Shown here one piece after another: positions 25,680 through 34,388 of a DNA stretch of 64,000 bases (position 1 is the first letter of the stretch; every line of letters begins with the position of its first letter). The stretch is taken from positions 1 through 64,000 of the forward strand of contig NZ_JAEKJA010000018.1 of assembly GCF_016411865.1 (NCBI RefSeq). The letters run 5' to 3'. Both the position numbers and the translations under genes were made by a program. The notes under the pieces are model-generated. The model did not search any database, was not told the DNA's origin, and worked only from the letters and a program-made list of their open reading frames with translations. Origin of the DNA: Acuticoccus mangrovi. Lineage in GTDB: Bacteria; Pseudomonadota; Alphaproteobacteria; Rhizobiales; Amorphaceae.

Positions 25680-25868
25680 TCACTCGTCGGTGCCGCTCGC
25701 CTCGTCGCCGTCGCCATCACTGTTGGCGGCCGGGCGCGGCGTCGCGTCGCGCCGGGCCCGCGTCTGCTCCTTGCGCTTGCGCAGGTTGGCGCGCAGCGCC
25801 TCGCGCAGTCGGGCGTTCTTGTCGTCCTCCTCGGACGCGGCAGGGGGCGACTTTTTCGACGGCGCCAT
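25680..25868 (-). CDS. Small basic/acidic conserved protein, unknown function
   Basis: 62 residues starting MAPSKKSPPAASEEDD, followed by a charged helix (KNARLREALRANLRKRKEQTRAR) and an acidic tail. Small proteins with this N-(A/R)LREALRANL-KRK pattern recur in Rhizobiales genomes. The start is preceded on the minus strand by GAGGAA at good spacing. No domain is recognised. It is divergent from the TAXI-like binding-protein gene and lies 93 bases from the cytochrome gene end. Confidence 0.72.
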   Translation of the reverse strand: MAPSKKSPPAASEEDDKNARLREALRANLRKRKEQTRARRDATPRPAANSDGDGDEASGTDE

Positions 25869-25971
25869 AGGGATTCCTCGGCCAGATCGCAATGGGTTTC
25901 AACGCTTTGCGCTGCGCTTATGTCTGCCATGCAGCTCTTATCGCTGACTTGGCCCAGACAAGGAAATTGCC

Positions 25972-26952
25972 ATGAAGAGAACTTTGGCCATTGCCGCCGT
26001 GCTCGCCACGACCGTGGCCGCCGCCCAAGGGACGGAGATTTTGATTTATACCGGTGGAGCGCCGACCGGCGAAGGCTCCACGTATCATAATGGAATGGGT
26101 AAGGCCGTCGAGGAGCAGATCAAGGAGCTCGCCCGGCCGTTTGGATATGAAGTCCGGCGCGTCCCGTCAGGCGGCGCGGTGGCCAACGCGAACGCCTGTG
26201 CCGACGAGACCGAGAATATTTGCTTCGGTATCGGCCAGGGCGGGCTCGAATACGACGCGGTGACCTCCGGCGGCACGCAGATCATCCGCAACGATCTTCC
26301 GGGCGAATGCGCGATGGCGTTCACCAAGGAGCCGCGCCTGCCCAACTGGAAGTCGGTGATGCAGAACGCGTCCCGCGTCACCTTCGTGGTGCCGGAAGGG
26401 TCGGGGTCGGAAGCCTTCGTGAAGAAGATGTTCGACGCCGAGCCCGCGCTCGAGGGCATCACCCCCCGCTTCAAGTACGCCAAGGGTCAGCAGGCGATCT
26501 TCGAGGCGGTGAACTCGATCCGCGGCGCGGTGGGGGTGTTCTACGCCTATCCGAACCCCACCGACGGCACCATCCACGACGCCTACCAGGAGGATATGAC
26601 CATCATGGGCATCCTCTCCCCGGCCGTCGCGAAGGGCTCGGACGATTTCTATCTCAACCGCCGCGCCCCCTACGCCCTGTCCTGGTTCGGCCTCGGCGAG
26701 ACGAAGACCGTGCCGGCGATGTGCTCCAAGGCGCTGCTCTTCGCCGGCGATCCGGCGACGTTGACCGACACGTGGGCGCAGGGCGACTACGAGGACTTCA
26801 TCGACAAGCTGAAGTCGCTGCCGCCCGAGGCCTTCATCCCTGACGACGGCCCGCTCTCCCGTCTCATGAAGGAGGTCGAGGGACTTTCCGAGGAGTACGG
26901 GGTGAACGAGATGGTGACCGACCTCCAGAAGCAGGCGTCGGAGAAGTTCTGA
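25972..26952 (+). CDS. Periplasmic TAXI-like solute-binding protein
   Basis: 326 residues. A signal peptide (about 1-20, ending AAAQG) is followed by TGGAPTGEGSTYHNG and a later VPSGGAVANANACADE/ICFGIGQGG pattern, resembling the glycine-rich ligand loop and the N-rich helix of TAXI-type TRAP binding proteins. Three or more cysteines (NACAD, ENICFG, ECAM, MCSK) could form disulfides. The ribosome site AAGGAA sits eight bases before the ATG. No TRAP permease gene (DctQM) adjoins, so any transporter partner is elsewhere, or the protein is a sensor or scavenging component. Family placement is tentative. Confidence 0.6.
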   Translation: MKRTLAIAAVLATTVAAAQGTEILIYTGGAPTGEGSTYHNGMGKAVEEQIKELARPFGYEVRRVPSGGAVANANACADETENICFGIGQGGLEYDAVTSGGTQIIRNDLPGECAMAFTKEPRLPNWKSVMQNASRVTFVVPEGSGSEAFVKKMFDAEPALEGITPRFKYAKGQQAIFEAVNSIRGAVGVFYAYPNPTDGTIHDAYQEDMTIMGILSPAVAKGSDDFYLNRRAPYALSWFGLGETKTVPAMCSKALLFAGDPATLTDTWAQGDYEDFIDKLKSLPPEAFIPDDGPLSRLMKEVEGLSEEYGVNEMVTDLQKQASEKF

Positions 26953-27089
26953 CGGCGCCGCCCGATCTCGCGGCGGGTTTCCCACACCGCCGCCCCACAC
27001 CGCCGCTGCGCCTCGGCGCGGCGGCGGCCGCCCTGCCGAGGGTCATCGCAGGGGTCGCGCCGACCCGCGAGAGCTGCGATCCGCGGGTG

Positions 27090-27108
27090 GGATCGGTAGA
27101 AACGATCC
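27090..27108. promoter_or_regulatory. 6-7-6 dyad upstream of the DMT transporter
   Basis: GGATCG (27090-27095), 7 bases, CGATCC (27103-27108). It abuts the larger dyad that begins at 27107, so the two may form a composite operator. Confidence 0.4.
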
Positions 27109-27131
27109 GTTACGCGATTATCGCATAACGG
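27107..27131. promoter_or_regulatory. 25-base near-perfect palindrome upstream of the DMT transporter
   Basis: Arms CCGTTA-C-GCGAT and ATCGC-A-TAACGG around a central T, with 11 of 12 positions paired (one C/A mismatch). It lies 45 bases before the GTG start at 27177. The length and symmetry fit an operator for a dimeric repressor; a hairpin without a U tract is the alternative. Confidence 0.55.
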
Positions 27132-27176
27132 GTGCGCGAGGGTGCCGGCTTGCGCTTTGGCCAAGGAACGACAATT

Positions 27177-28133
27177 GTGCGTCTTATGGTCACGATGCCC
27201 GTCCCTTCCGCAAGCAATGATGCCGCCGTAGGCATTTTCTGGAAAGTCACGTCCGTTCTGTTCTTCACGCTGATGCTCACGTTCGTGAAGATCGCAGGCG
27301 AGCGCATTCCCGTCGGACAGCTGCTGTTCGCGCGAAACTTGTTCGGGCTCATCCCGGTGGTGGTGATGATCGCCTACACCGGTCACCTGCACGACGCGCT
27401 GCGCACCAACAACATCTGGGGCCACATGCGCCGGGCGATGTCGGGCATGTTCGCCATGGGGCTGTGGTTCGTCGCGCTGCAATATCTTCCCTTTCCCGAA
27501 GCGACCGCCATCGTCTACGCCGCGCCGCTGATGATGGTGGTGCTCGCCGCCACGGTGCTCGGCGAGCGGGTGCGCGTCTACCGCTGGTCGGCGGTGGCGG
27601 TGGGTCTCGTCGGCGTCGCCATCATCATGGTGCCGCAGCTCAGCGAAGGGTTCGACATCTTCGGCAACGCCGCCTCCTTCGGCGCGGCCTGCGCGCTGGT
27701 GTCGGCCGCCTGCATGGCGCTCACCGCGGTGTTCGTGCGCCAGCTCGCCCGCTCGGAGCCGACGCACACGATCGTGATCTATTTCCTCATCGCCGGCACG
27801 TTGGTGACGGCGCTGACGGCCCCCACCTGGGTCGTCCCGTCGTGGAGCGATGCGGCGATGCTGGTGATGATCGGCGTGCTCGGCGGGGTCGGTCAGATCA
27901 TGGTCACCCAGGCCTTCCAGCACGCCGAGGCGTCGCTGATCGCGCCGTTCGAGTACACCTCGATGATCTGGGTCATCGCCATCGGCTACCTCGTCTTCGG
28001 CGAGATCCCCACCATCTATGTGGTGATCGGGGCGGCGATCGTGATCGGATCAGGGATCTTCGTGATCTTCCGCGAGCGGCAGCTCGGCCTGCACCGCGCG
28101 GAACGGAAGATGGGTGCGCCGCTGCGTCCTTAG
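27177..28133 (+). CDS. DMT-superfamily (EamA) transporter
   Basis: 318 residues with about ten hydrophobic helices in two EamA halves. The first half ends near LMMVVLAATVLGERV and the second near the repeated PFEYTSMIWVIAIGYLVFGEIP, the usual E-rich end of each repeat. These carriers export amino acids, purines or related metabolites across the inner membrane. I chose GTG 27177 because AAGGA is nine bases upstream; ATG 27186 has a poor spacing. The promoter region holds two adjoining palindromes, so expression is likely controlled by a repressor encoded elsewhere. Confidence 0.88.
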   Translation: MRLMVTMPVPSASNDAAVGIFWKVTSVLFFTLMLTFVKIAGERIPVGQLLFARNLFGLIPVVVMIAYTGHLHDALRTNNIWGHMRRAMSGMFAMGLWFVALQYLPFPEATAIVYAAPLMMVVLAATVLGERVRVYRWSAVAVGLVGVAIIMVPQLSEGFDIFGNAASFGAACALVSAACMALTAVFVRQLARSEPTHTIVIYFLIAGTLVTALTAPTWVVPSWSDAAMLVMIGVLGGVGQIMVTQAFQHAEASLIAPFEYTSMIWVIAIGYLVFGEIPTIYVVIGAAIVIGSGIFVIFRERQLGLHRAERKMGAPLRP

Positions 28134-28192
28134 CACGGCGGCGCGCGATGCGGAGGATGCTTGTTCCGCGCCCCCGGCTTGGGAGGAAGTGA

Positions 28193-29224
28193 ATGAGCAA
28201 TTGGCTGACCGCACCGCTCTGGCCGATCGACGTCGTATTGCCGACCAAGGCCTTCTCCAATCCGCTGTTGGCGAGCGAGCGGCTCAACCGTCGCGGACTC
28301 TACGCGGCGCGGGTCGCCGCCGCGCACGCGCTGGCGGCGCGTCGGCGGCGCCGCCTCGCCGACCGCGTCTCGCCGGAAGCACGGCAGGAGTACGCCGCGA
28401 AGGGCTACATCCGCACCACGCCCCTCGATGCGGCCGCCCTCGACGCCTTGCGCGAGGAGGTGACGGGCATCACCGCGCCCGCCTACGAGATGCGGGAGGG
28501 GGACGCCGTGACGCGCCGCATCGCGATCACGCCACGGCTTCTCGCCGCGGCGCCGCGGCTCGCCGCCCTCGTGCGCTCGCCCGCCTATCAGGGCCCGATC
28601 CGCTATGTCGGCTCATTCGACGTGGCGCCGCAGCTCTACATCCAGACCATCTTCACCCACGTCGCCGACGGCGGCGTGCCCGATCCGCAAAACGATCTCC
28701 ACATGGACACCTTCCACCCAACGGTGAAGGCGTGGTTGTGGTTCGACGACGTGGAGGAGGCGACGGGGCCCTTCGCCTACGTGGAGGGCTCGCACCGGCT
28801 CGATCGGCGCCGCCTCGCCTGGCACAAGCGGCGCTCGGTGATCGCGTCGACGGGTGGCCCCAAGGGCGGGTCCTTCCGGGTGAGCGAGGCGGAGCGGGAG
28901 CGGTTGCGGCTGCCCGAGCCGACGCGCTTCACGGTGCCCGCGGGCACGATGGTCACCGGCGACACCTTCGGTCTCCACCGCCGCACGCGGGCGACGAAGC
29001 CGTCGCGTCGGCTGGAGCTCTGGGCGACGAGCCGGCCCAATCCGTTCAACCCGCTCCTCAAGAATCCGATCTGGCCGCCGCCGGGCATGGCGGAACGGGA
29101 GGCGATCCTGTGGCAGCGGTTCGCGGTCTGGGCGCACACCAACGGGCTGCGCAAGCGCCACGACTGGTACGCCGTGGGCGATGTGCGCCCGCTCGACGAT
29201 CCCCGCCACCCCTCGCTCGGCTGA
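28193..29224 (+). CDS. Phytanoyl-CoA dioxygenase (PhyH)-family protein
   Basis: 343 residues. A non-haem iron, 2-oxoglutarate-dependent fold is indicated by HMDTFHPTVKAWLWFDDV (the HxD iron pair), FAYVEGSHRLDRRR and the later GDTFGLHRRTRATKPSRRLELW, with the third histidine and the arginine that binds 2-oxoglutarate. The N-terminal 65 residues are basic and not part of the domain. The ATG at 28193 follows GGGAGGAAGTGA. The substrate is unknown; a hydroxylation step in secondary or lipid metabolism is possible. A long hairpin 39 bases after the stop may end the transcript. Confidence 0.85.
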   Translation: MSNWLTAPLWPIDVVLPTKAFSNPLLASERLNRRGLYAARVAAAHALAARRRRRLADRVSPEARQEYAAKGYIRTTPLDAAALDALREEVTGITAPAYEMREGDAVTRRIAITPRLLAAAPRLAALVRSPAYQGPIRYVGSFDVAPQLYIQTIFTHVADGGVPDPQNDLHMDTFHPTVKAWLWFDDVEEATGPFAYVEGSHRLDRRRLAWHKRRSVIASTGGPKGGSFRVSEAERERLRLPEPTRFTVPAGTMVTGDTFGLHRRTRATKPSRRLELWATSRPNPFNPLLKNPIWPPPGMAEREAILWQRFAVWAHTNGLRKRHDWYAVGDVRPLDDPRHPSLG

Positions 29225-29262
29225 GGCCGGGCGCCGGAGGGCGTGCCGAGCGGTCGACGAAA

Positions 29263-29314
29263 AACGGCATCGCCCGCGTCCGCGTCGGGAGGAACGCGGT
29301 CGGGCGATGCCGTT
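29263..29314. terminator. 14-base perfect inverted repeat, likely terminator
   Basis: AACGGCATCGCCCG (29263-29276) and CGGGCGATGCCGTT (29301-29314), 24-base loop, with a minor inner CGCGT/ACGCG pairing. Lies between the PhyH gene (+) and a small minus-strand ORF and could serve both directions. Flanking AAAAA on the left supplies a U tract for the minus-strand transcript. Confidence 0.6.
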
Positions 29315-29365
29315 GGCTGACGCGATCCCGCCCTTGCCGGGGCAGCGGCCGGGCGGAAGGTGGCG

Positions 29366-29485
29366 TCAGTCGTAGCGGTGACGGTCGCGGATGTCCGCCT
29401 GGTTGTGGGGCGGCGCGAAGATGCGCATCAGCGCATAGAAGAAGTGGGTGACGGCGTCGGTGAGAGGCGTCGAATCGGACTGCAT
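29366..29485 (-). CDS. Candidate 39-residue small protein
   Basis: The minus strand encodes 39 residues beginning MQSDSTPLTDAVTHFFYAL and ending QADIRDRHRYD, with a short aromatic/hydrophobic stretch in the middle (THFFYALMRIFAPP). Third codon positions are mostly G or C, as in neighbouring genes, and the frame ends shortly before a strong hairpin whose minus-strand side is followed by U residues. The ribosome site is weak. No homologue is named; it may be a small membrane-associated protein. Confidence 0.45.
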   Translation of the reverse strand: MQSDSTPLTDAVTHFFYALMRIFAPPHNQADIRDRHRYD

Positions 29486-29654
29486 GGGTTTGGCTCGCGG
29501 GTTCGCAGAATGGGGCGCGCGGCGCGCGGCGAGCGCGTCGTTACCCCGCAGATGGCGCGGATCTTCAGTGAAGTGAATAGCCGCGCGGCACTATCTGCCA
29601 TCCTTTTGTGCATAGCGCCCACATGGTGTGCGGATCGTCCTGCAAGCCTTTGAT

Positions 29655-31250
29655 CTACATTCGGAAAACGCCGAAGCGGGTCGACGCGATGGGCGCCTGC
29701 AGTGTCGCGGCGAAGGCGAGCGACAGAATGCGCCGCGTGTCGCGGGGGCGGATCACCCCGTCGTCCCACAGTCGGGCGGTCGCGAAGTAGGGATGACCTT
29801 CCCGCTCGTAGGTGTCGCGGATGGGGGCTTTGAAGGCCTCCTCCTCGTCCGCCGACCAGTAGCCGCCGTCGGCTTCGATGTTGTCGCGGCGCACGGTGGC
29901 GAGCACCGAGGCCGCCTGCTCGCCGCCCATCACCGAGATGCGCGCCGTCGGCCAGGTGAAGAGGAAGCGGGGCGAGTAGGCGCGCCCGCACATGCCGTAG
30001 TTGCCCGCCCCGTAGGAGCCGCCCACGATCAGGGTGATCTTGGGCACCTCGGCGCAGGCGACGGCGGTCACGAGCTTGGCGCCGGCGCGGGCGATGCCGC
30101 CCGCCTCGTACTCCCGCCCCACCATGAAGCCGGTGATGTTCTGCAGGAAGAGGAGCGGAATCTTGCGCTGACAGCACAGCTCCACGAAGTGGGCGCCCTT
30201 GTTGGCGCTCTCGGAAAAGAGGATGCCGTTGTTGGCGACGATGCCGACGGGGATCCCCGAGAGCCGCGCGAAGCCAGTGACGAGGGTGGTGCCGTAGAGC
30301 GCCTTGAACTCGTCGAAGCGCGAGCCGTCGACGAGGCGGGCGATGATCTCGCGGATGTCCACCTGTTGGCGCAGATCCGCCGGCATCACCCCCTCGATGT
30401 CGTCGTAGAGCGGCGCCTCGGCGGGGGCGAGCGGCACGTCGGCGGGGGTGGGGGCGCCGAGATTGGCGATCGAGCGGCGCGCCATCGCGAGCGCCTGGCG
30501 ATCGTCGAGGGCGTAGTGGTCGGCGACGCCGGACAGGCGGGCGTGCACGTCGGCGCCGCCGAGATCCTCGGCGGAGACCACCTCGCCTGTCGCCGCCTTC
30601 ACCAGCGGCGGGCCGCCGAGGAAGATGGTGCCCTGATGGCGCACGATGATCGCCTCGTCCGCCATCGCCGGCACGTAGGCCCCGCCCGCGGTGCACGAGC
30701 CCATCACCACCGCGATCTGGGCGATGCCTTCCGCCGACATCGTCGCCTGATTGTAGAAGATGCGGCCGAAATGGTCGCGGTCGGGGAACACCTCGGTCTG
30801 GTTCGGCAGGTTCGCCCCGCCCGAATCGACGAGGTAGATGCAGGGCAGCCGGTTCTGCCGCGCGATCTCCTGGGCGCGGACGTGCTTCTTCACCGTCATC
30901 GGGTAGTAGGTGCCGCCCTTGATGGTCGCATCGTTGGCGACGATCATGCAGGCACGGCCCGACACGCGGCCGATGCCGGTGATGAGGCCAGCCCCGTGGA
31001 TCGCGTCGTCATAGAGGCCGTTGGCCGCCATCGGCGACAGTTCCAGGAACGGCGCGCCGGTATCGAGCAGCGTGTTGACGCGCTCGCGCGGCAGGAGCTT
31101 GCCGCGCTTGATGTGCCGCTCGCGGGCGCGCGCCGGGCCGCCTTCGGACACCCGCTCGAGGTGCGCGTCGAGGTCGGCCACGAGGTTTTCCATGGCGGTG
31201 CGGTTGGCGGCGGTTGTGTCGGCGTCGAGGGTGGAGTGTAAGACAGTCAC
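29655..31250 (-). CDS. mccB: Methylcrotonoyl-CoA carboxylase, carboxyltransferase (beta) subunit
   Basis: 531 residues, full length for MccB. It transfers the carboxyl group from biotin to 3-methylcrotonoyl-CoA in leucine catabolism. Typical blocks are [77 protein letters not shown] in the N-terminal crotonase-like domain, and [16 protein letters not shown]-type [16 protein letters not shown] plus [15 protein letters not shown] in the C-terminal domain. The GTG at 31250 follows AAGGACC. The biotin-carrying alpha subunit and other leucine-degradation genes are not adjacent, so mccB stands alone here. Confidence 0.92.
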   Translation of the reverse strand: MTVLHSTLDADTTAANRTAMENLVADLDAHLERVSEGGPARARERHIKRGKLLPRERVNTLLDTGAPFLELSPMAANGLYDDAIHGAGLITGIGRVSGRACMIVANDATIKGGTYYPMTVKKHVRAQEIARQNRLPCIYLVDSGGANLPNQTEVFPDRDHFGRIFYNQATMSAEGIAQIAVVMGSCTAGGAYVPAMADEAIIVRHQGTIFLGGPPLVKAATGEVVSAEDLGGADVHARLSGVADHYALDDRQALAMARRSIANLGAPTPADVPLAPAEAPLYDDIEGVMPADLRQQVDIREIIARLVDGSRFDEFKALYGTTLVTGFARLSGIPVGIVANNGILFSESANKGAHFVELCCQRKIPLLFLQNITGFMVGREYEAGGIARAGAKLVTAVACAEVPKITLIVGGSYGAGNYGMCGRAYSPRFLFTWPTARISVMGGEQAASVLATVRRDNIEADGGYWSADEEEAFKAPIRDTYEREGHPYFATARLWDDGVIRPRDTRRILSLAFAATLQAPIASTRFGVFRM

Positions 31251-31252
31251 GG

Positions 31253-31277
31253 CCGGTCCTTCGCGAGTTCGGACCGG
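31253..31277. promoter_or_regulatory. 7-11-7 dyad between mccB and the NicX-like gene
   Basis: CCGGTCC (31253-31259) and GGACCGG (31271-31277), spacer 11. It occupies most of the 60-base divergent gap and overlaps the mccB ribosome site, so a bound regulator or RNA hairpin could affect mccB initiation. Confidence 0.35.
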
Positions 31278-31310
31278 ACCAAAGCGCAGGATGGGGCGGA
31301 AAGGAAGAGG

Positions 31311-32342
31311 ATGTTCGCCGATCGCATCGAAGGGAAGTGGATCGACGCGTTCGCCGAGCTGTTCGAGGCCGCGCGCATCCGCCCCGACGAGCGCGTCGCG
31401 ATCCTCGCCGAAACCCAGTCCCGCGCGCTCAACGTGCACCTTGCCGAGCTCGCCCTGGCGCGGCTCGGCGTCGCGGCCTTCACCCTCACCGTGCCGACGC
31501 CGCGATCGGGCCCGATGATCGTCCGCTCCACCGGGGCGAGCCGCGCCCTCGACGGCTTCGACGCCGTAGTCGAGACGCTGCAGCGGGTGGACGTGGTGGT
31601 GGACCTCACCATCGAAGGGCTGATGCACGCGCGTCAGACGGGTGCGATCCTCGGCGCCGGCACCCGCATCCAGGTGATCTCCAACGAGCATCCGGAGGTG
31701 CTGGAGCGCATGCGTCCCGACCCGGCGCTGAAGGAGGCGGTGCGCGAGGCCGCCCGCGCCGCCCGCGGGGCGAGCGAAATGCGCGTCACCTCGCCGGCGG
31801 GCTCCGACCTCACTGTCGACATGCGCGGCGCCCAGACGGTCGGCGTCTGGGGCTGGACCGACAAGCCCGGCACGCTCGCCCACTGGCCGGGCGGCATCGT
31901 GGTGTCCTTCCCCCGCGCGGGCACCATCTCCGGTCGGCTGGTGCTGTCGCCGGGCGACATGAACCTGACCTACAAGCGCTATGTCGAGGCGCCGGTGCAT
32001 CTGACGCTCGCCGACGACCGCGTGCGCGCGGTGGAGGGCGAGGGCGTAGACGCCCGCCTGATGCGCGACACGCTCGCCGCCTGGAACGACCCGGAGGCCT
32101 ACGCCGTCAGCCACGTCGGATGGGGCCTCAACCCGGCGGCGCGGTGGGACGCCCTCACCATGATGGACAAGGCGGAGACCAACGGCACCGAGCTGCGGGC
32201 GGTCGCCGGCAACTTCCTCTTTTCGACCGGTGCCAACGAATTCGCCGGCCGCTTCACCGAGGGTCACTTCGACTTGCCGATGATGGGCTGCACCATCAGC
32301 CTTGACGGAGTGGACGTGGTGCGGGAAGGCCGGCTCGTATGA
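31311..32342 (+). CDS. NicX-like 2,5-dihydroxypyridine 5,6-dioxygenase family protein
   Basis: 343 residues. It aligns by pattern with NicX, the iron(II) dioxygenase that opens 2,5-dihydroxypyridine in nicotinate breakdown, a family related to M29 aminopeptidases. The metal ligands reported for NicX (two histidines and an aspartate in an H...HxD arrangement) appear at His268 (SHVGWGL), His319 and Asp321 (GHFDLP), almost the same numbering. The NGTE and GANEFAG blocks fit as well. No other nic gene is nearby. Its stop overlaps the next start as ATGA, so it is translated with 5-formyl-THF cyclo-ligase. The pyridine substrate is unproven. Confidence 0.75.
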   Translation: MFADRIEGKWIDAFAELFEAARIRPDERVAILAETQSRALNVHLAELALARLGVAAFTLTVPTPRSGPMIVRSTGASRALDGFDAVVETLQRVDVVVDLTIEGLMHARQTGAILGAGTRIQVISNEHPEVLERMRPDPALKEAVREAARAARGASEMRVTSPAGSDLTVDMRGAQTVGVWGWTDKPGTLAHWPGGIVVSFPRAGTISGRLVLSPGDMNLTYKRYVEAPVHLTLADDRVRAVEGEGVDARLMRDTLAAWNDPEAYAVSHVGWGLNPAARWDALTMMDKAETNGTELRAVAGNFLFSTGANEFAGRFTEGHFDLPMMGCTISLDGVDVVREGRLV

Positions 32343-32896
32343 GCCTATCCGAGATCAAGAAGGGGCTGCGTCGCGACGCGATGGCCCGCCGCGCCGCCGC
32401 TGCCGCCGCCGCGCCCGATGCCGCCGAGCGCCTTGCCGCCCGTGCCGCCGCGCTGCCCGCGGCGCGCACCGTGTCGGCCTATGTCGCGATGCGCGACGAG
32501 ATCGACCCTCTGCCGCTCGCCCGCGCGCTCGCTGCCCGCGGCATGCGCCTCGCGCTTCCGGTGGTGGCGGACAAGGCGATGAGCTTCCACGCCTGGGCCG
32601 ACGGCGAGCCGCTGACGCCCGGCCCGTTCGGCACCATGGAGCCGAGCGGGGAGGCGGCGACGCCCGACCTCCTTCTGGTGCCGCTGCTCGCCTTCACCCG
32701 CGACGGCGGCCGTCTCGGCTACGGCGCGGGCCACTATGATCGCTGGCTCGCCGCCCATCCCGAGGCGAAGACCGTGGGGCTCGCCTACGCCGCGCAGGAG
32801 GTCGAGGCGCTGCCCATCGAGCCGCACGACCAGCCGCTCGACGCCATTCTCACCGAGCGCGAGTTCATCAGGACCAAGGAGACACTGTGCGGCTGA
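32339..32896 (+). CDS. 5-formyltetrahydrofolate cyclo-ligase
   Basis: 185 residues. Converts 5-formyl-THF to 5,10-methenyl-THF with ATP, salvaging a dead-end folate. N-terminal [12 protein letters not shown] and the C-terminal [26 protein letters not shown], including the GYGxGxYDR ATP-site motif, are diagnostic. The ATG overlaps the preceding stop by 4 bases and its own end overlaps the next gene by 10 bases, making a tight operon. In many alphaproteobacteria this gene sits near zapA and 6S RNA; here zapA is 17 kb away. Confidence 0.93.
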   Translation: MSLSEIKKGLRRDAMARRAAAAAAAPDAAERLAARAAALPAARTVSAYVAMRDEIDPLPLARALAARGMRLALPVVADKAMSFHAWADGEPLTPGPFGTMEPSGEAATPDLLLVPLLAFTRDGGRLGYGAGHYDRWLAAHPEAKTVGLAYAAQEVEALPIEPHDQPLDAILTEREFIRTKETLCG

Positions 32897-33714
32897 TCTT
32901 TCTGGGTGACGTCGTCGGCCGGACCGGCCGGCAGATCGTCACCACTCACCTCCCGCGCCTGATCGAGCGCTACGCCATCGATTTTGCCGTGGTGAACGGG
33001 GAGAACGCCGCCGGGGGCTTCGGCATCACCGAAGAGATCCTGCAGTCCTTCCTCGACGCTGGCGCCGACGTCGTCACCACCGGCAACCACGTCTGGGACC
33101 AGCGCGACGCTCTGGTGTTCATCGCCCGCCAGCCCCGCCTCATCCGGCCGATCAACTATCCGCCGGGAACGCCCGGCGCCGGTGCCACCATGGTCACGGC
33201 ACGCAACGGGGCGCGGGTGTTCGTCGCGAACGTCATGGGCCGCACCTTCATGGAGCCCCTCGACGATCCCGTCCGTCCGCTCGAGCACGCGCTCGAGATG
33301 CACAAGCTCGGCTCGGAGGTCGACGCCGCGATCGTCGACGTCCACGCCGAGGCGACGAGCGAGAAGCAGGTGTTCGGCCATCTCCTCGACGGGCGCGTGT
33401 CGCTCGTGGCGGGCACCCACACCCACTGCCCGACGGCCGACCACCGGGTGCTGCCCTACGGCACCGCCTTCATCACCGATCTCGGCATGTGCGGCACCTA
33501 CGATTCCGTCATCGGCATGGAGAAGGACGAGCCGATGCGGCGGATGGTGGAGCGCGTGCCGGGTCAGCGGATCGGCCCGGCGACGGGCCCGGCCACGCTG
33601 AGCGGCGTCGCCGTCGACACCGACGACCGCACCGGCCTCGCGAACTGGATCGCGCCCGTGCGCGTCGGCGGCGACCTCGACCCCGCCCTGCCGACGCGCT
33701 GGGAGGAGGATTGA
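32887..33714 (+). CDS. YmdB/TIGR00282-family metallophosphodiesterase
   Basis: 275 residues. The N-terminal FLGDVVGRTGRQ, then VVNGENAAGGFGIT, VTTGNHVWDQRDAL and the late VAGTHTHCPTADHRVLPYGTAFITDLGMCG give the Asp, Asn and His ligands of the two-metal phosphodiesterase fold, which hydrolyses 2',3'-cyclic nucleotides or cAMP in studied members. The GTG start overlaps the cyclo-ligase end by 10 bases. This coupling of a phosphodiesterase with 5-formyl-THF cyclo-ligase is common in alphaproteobacteria. Confidence 0.92.
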   Translation: MRLIFLGDVVGRTGRQIVTTHLPRLIERYAIDFAVVNGENAAGGFGITEEILQSFLDAGADVVTTGNHVWDQRDALVFIARQPRLIRPINYPPGTPGAGATMVTARNGARVFVANVMGRTFMEPLDDPVRPLEHALEMHKLGSEVDAAIVDVHAEATSEKQVFGHLLDGRVSLVAGTHTHCPTADHRVLPYGTAFITDLGMCGTYDSVIGMEKDEPMRRMVERVPGQRIGPATGPATLSGVAVDTDDRTGLANWIAPVRVGGDLDPALPTRWEED

Positions 33715-33841
33715 GGCGAGCGCGGCGGTGTAGGGTCCACCCCAGCGATCGATTGGCGCAGGTGACCGGCCGGGCGGCCGCGGCGCTTGCAGGGGTTCGG
33801 CGCACCTGTCATCGAAGGTGGGTGATTGCGGAGGAAGCGAT

Positions 33842-34270
33842 ATGAGCGAGCAGCGTCCCATGATGACCATCGATCGGGCCGACTATCCCTCGCCGATCAC
33901 CATAGGCCTGACGTGCCGCTGTCCGCGCTGTGGCAAGGGCAAGCTCTTCAAGGGGTTCCTCTCGCTGCGCGAGAGCTGCGACGTGTGCGGGCTCGACTAC
34001 GATTTTGCCGACCCGGCGGACGGGCCGGCCTTCTTCGTTCTCTGCTTCACCTGCGTGCCGGCGCTCATCGTGGCGGTGTGGGTGGAGGTGGCGCTTCAGC
34101 CGCCGCTCTGGGTGCACTTCCTCACGACGCTGCCGCTCATCATCGCCGCTTGCGTGCTGCCGCTGCGCCCGCTGAAGGCCTGGCTGATCGCGAGCCAGTT
34201 CTATCACGACGCGGCCGAAGGCAAGCGCGTCGACATGGTGCCGCCGGCGGGCCAGACCTCGCACGATTGA
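33842..34270 (+). CDS. DUF983 membrane protein
   Basis: 142 residues. A zinc-ribbon-like pair, [18 protein letters not shown] and [21 protein letters not shown], is followed by two membrane helices ([20 protein letters not shown] and [15 protein letters not shown]). This is the DUF983 family, often found near cytochrome oxidase genes but of unsettled function. The ATG at 33842 follows GGAGGAAGCG. Here the neighbours are YmdB-like and YebC genes rather than oxidase genes. Confidence 0.88.
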   Translation: MSEQRPMMTIDRADYPSPITIGLTCRCPRCGKGKLFKGFLSLRESCDVCGLDYDFADPADGPAFFVLCFTCVPALIVAVWVEVALQPPLWVHFLTTLPLIIAACVLPLRPLKAWLIASQFYHDAAEGKRVDMVPPAGQTSHD

Positions 34271-34388
34271 CGGCCGGGCCGCGCGCGCCCACACTTTCGA
34301 CCTCTCGTGGCATCGCGAACTCGGCGGCCCGGCTTCCTTTCGAGCCGCGCCGTCGCTACATCGTGGGCCGAGTGATCAGAGGACGACC

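Larger units (their letters stand above)
29225..29654. other. 430-base region between the PhyH gene and mccB
   Basis: It contains the hairpin at 29263-29314 and a candidate 39-codon gene on the minus strand (29366-29485). The remaining 29486-29654 shows no gene and no clear regulatory element. Confidence 0.55.

Noticed and set aside
29655-32267. A single 870-codon minus-strand frame reading through mccB and beyond
   Set aside because: Only the part up to GTG 31250 is mccB; upstream of it is antisense to the NicX-like gene and without conserved blocks.
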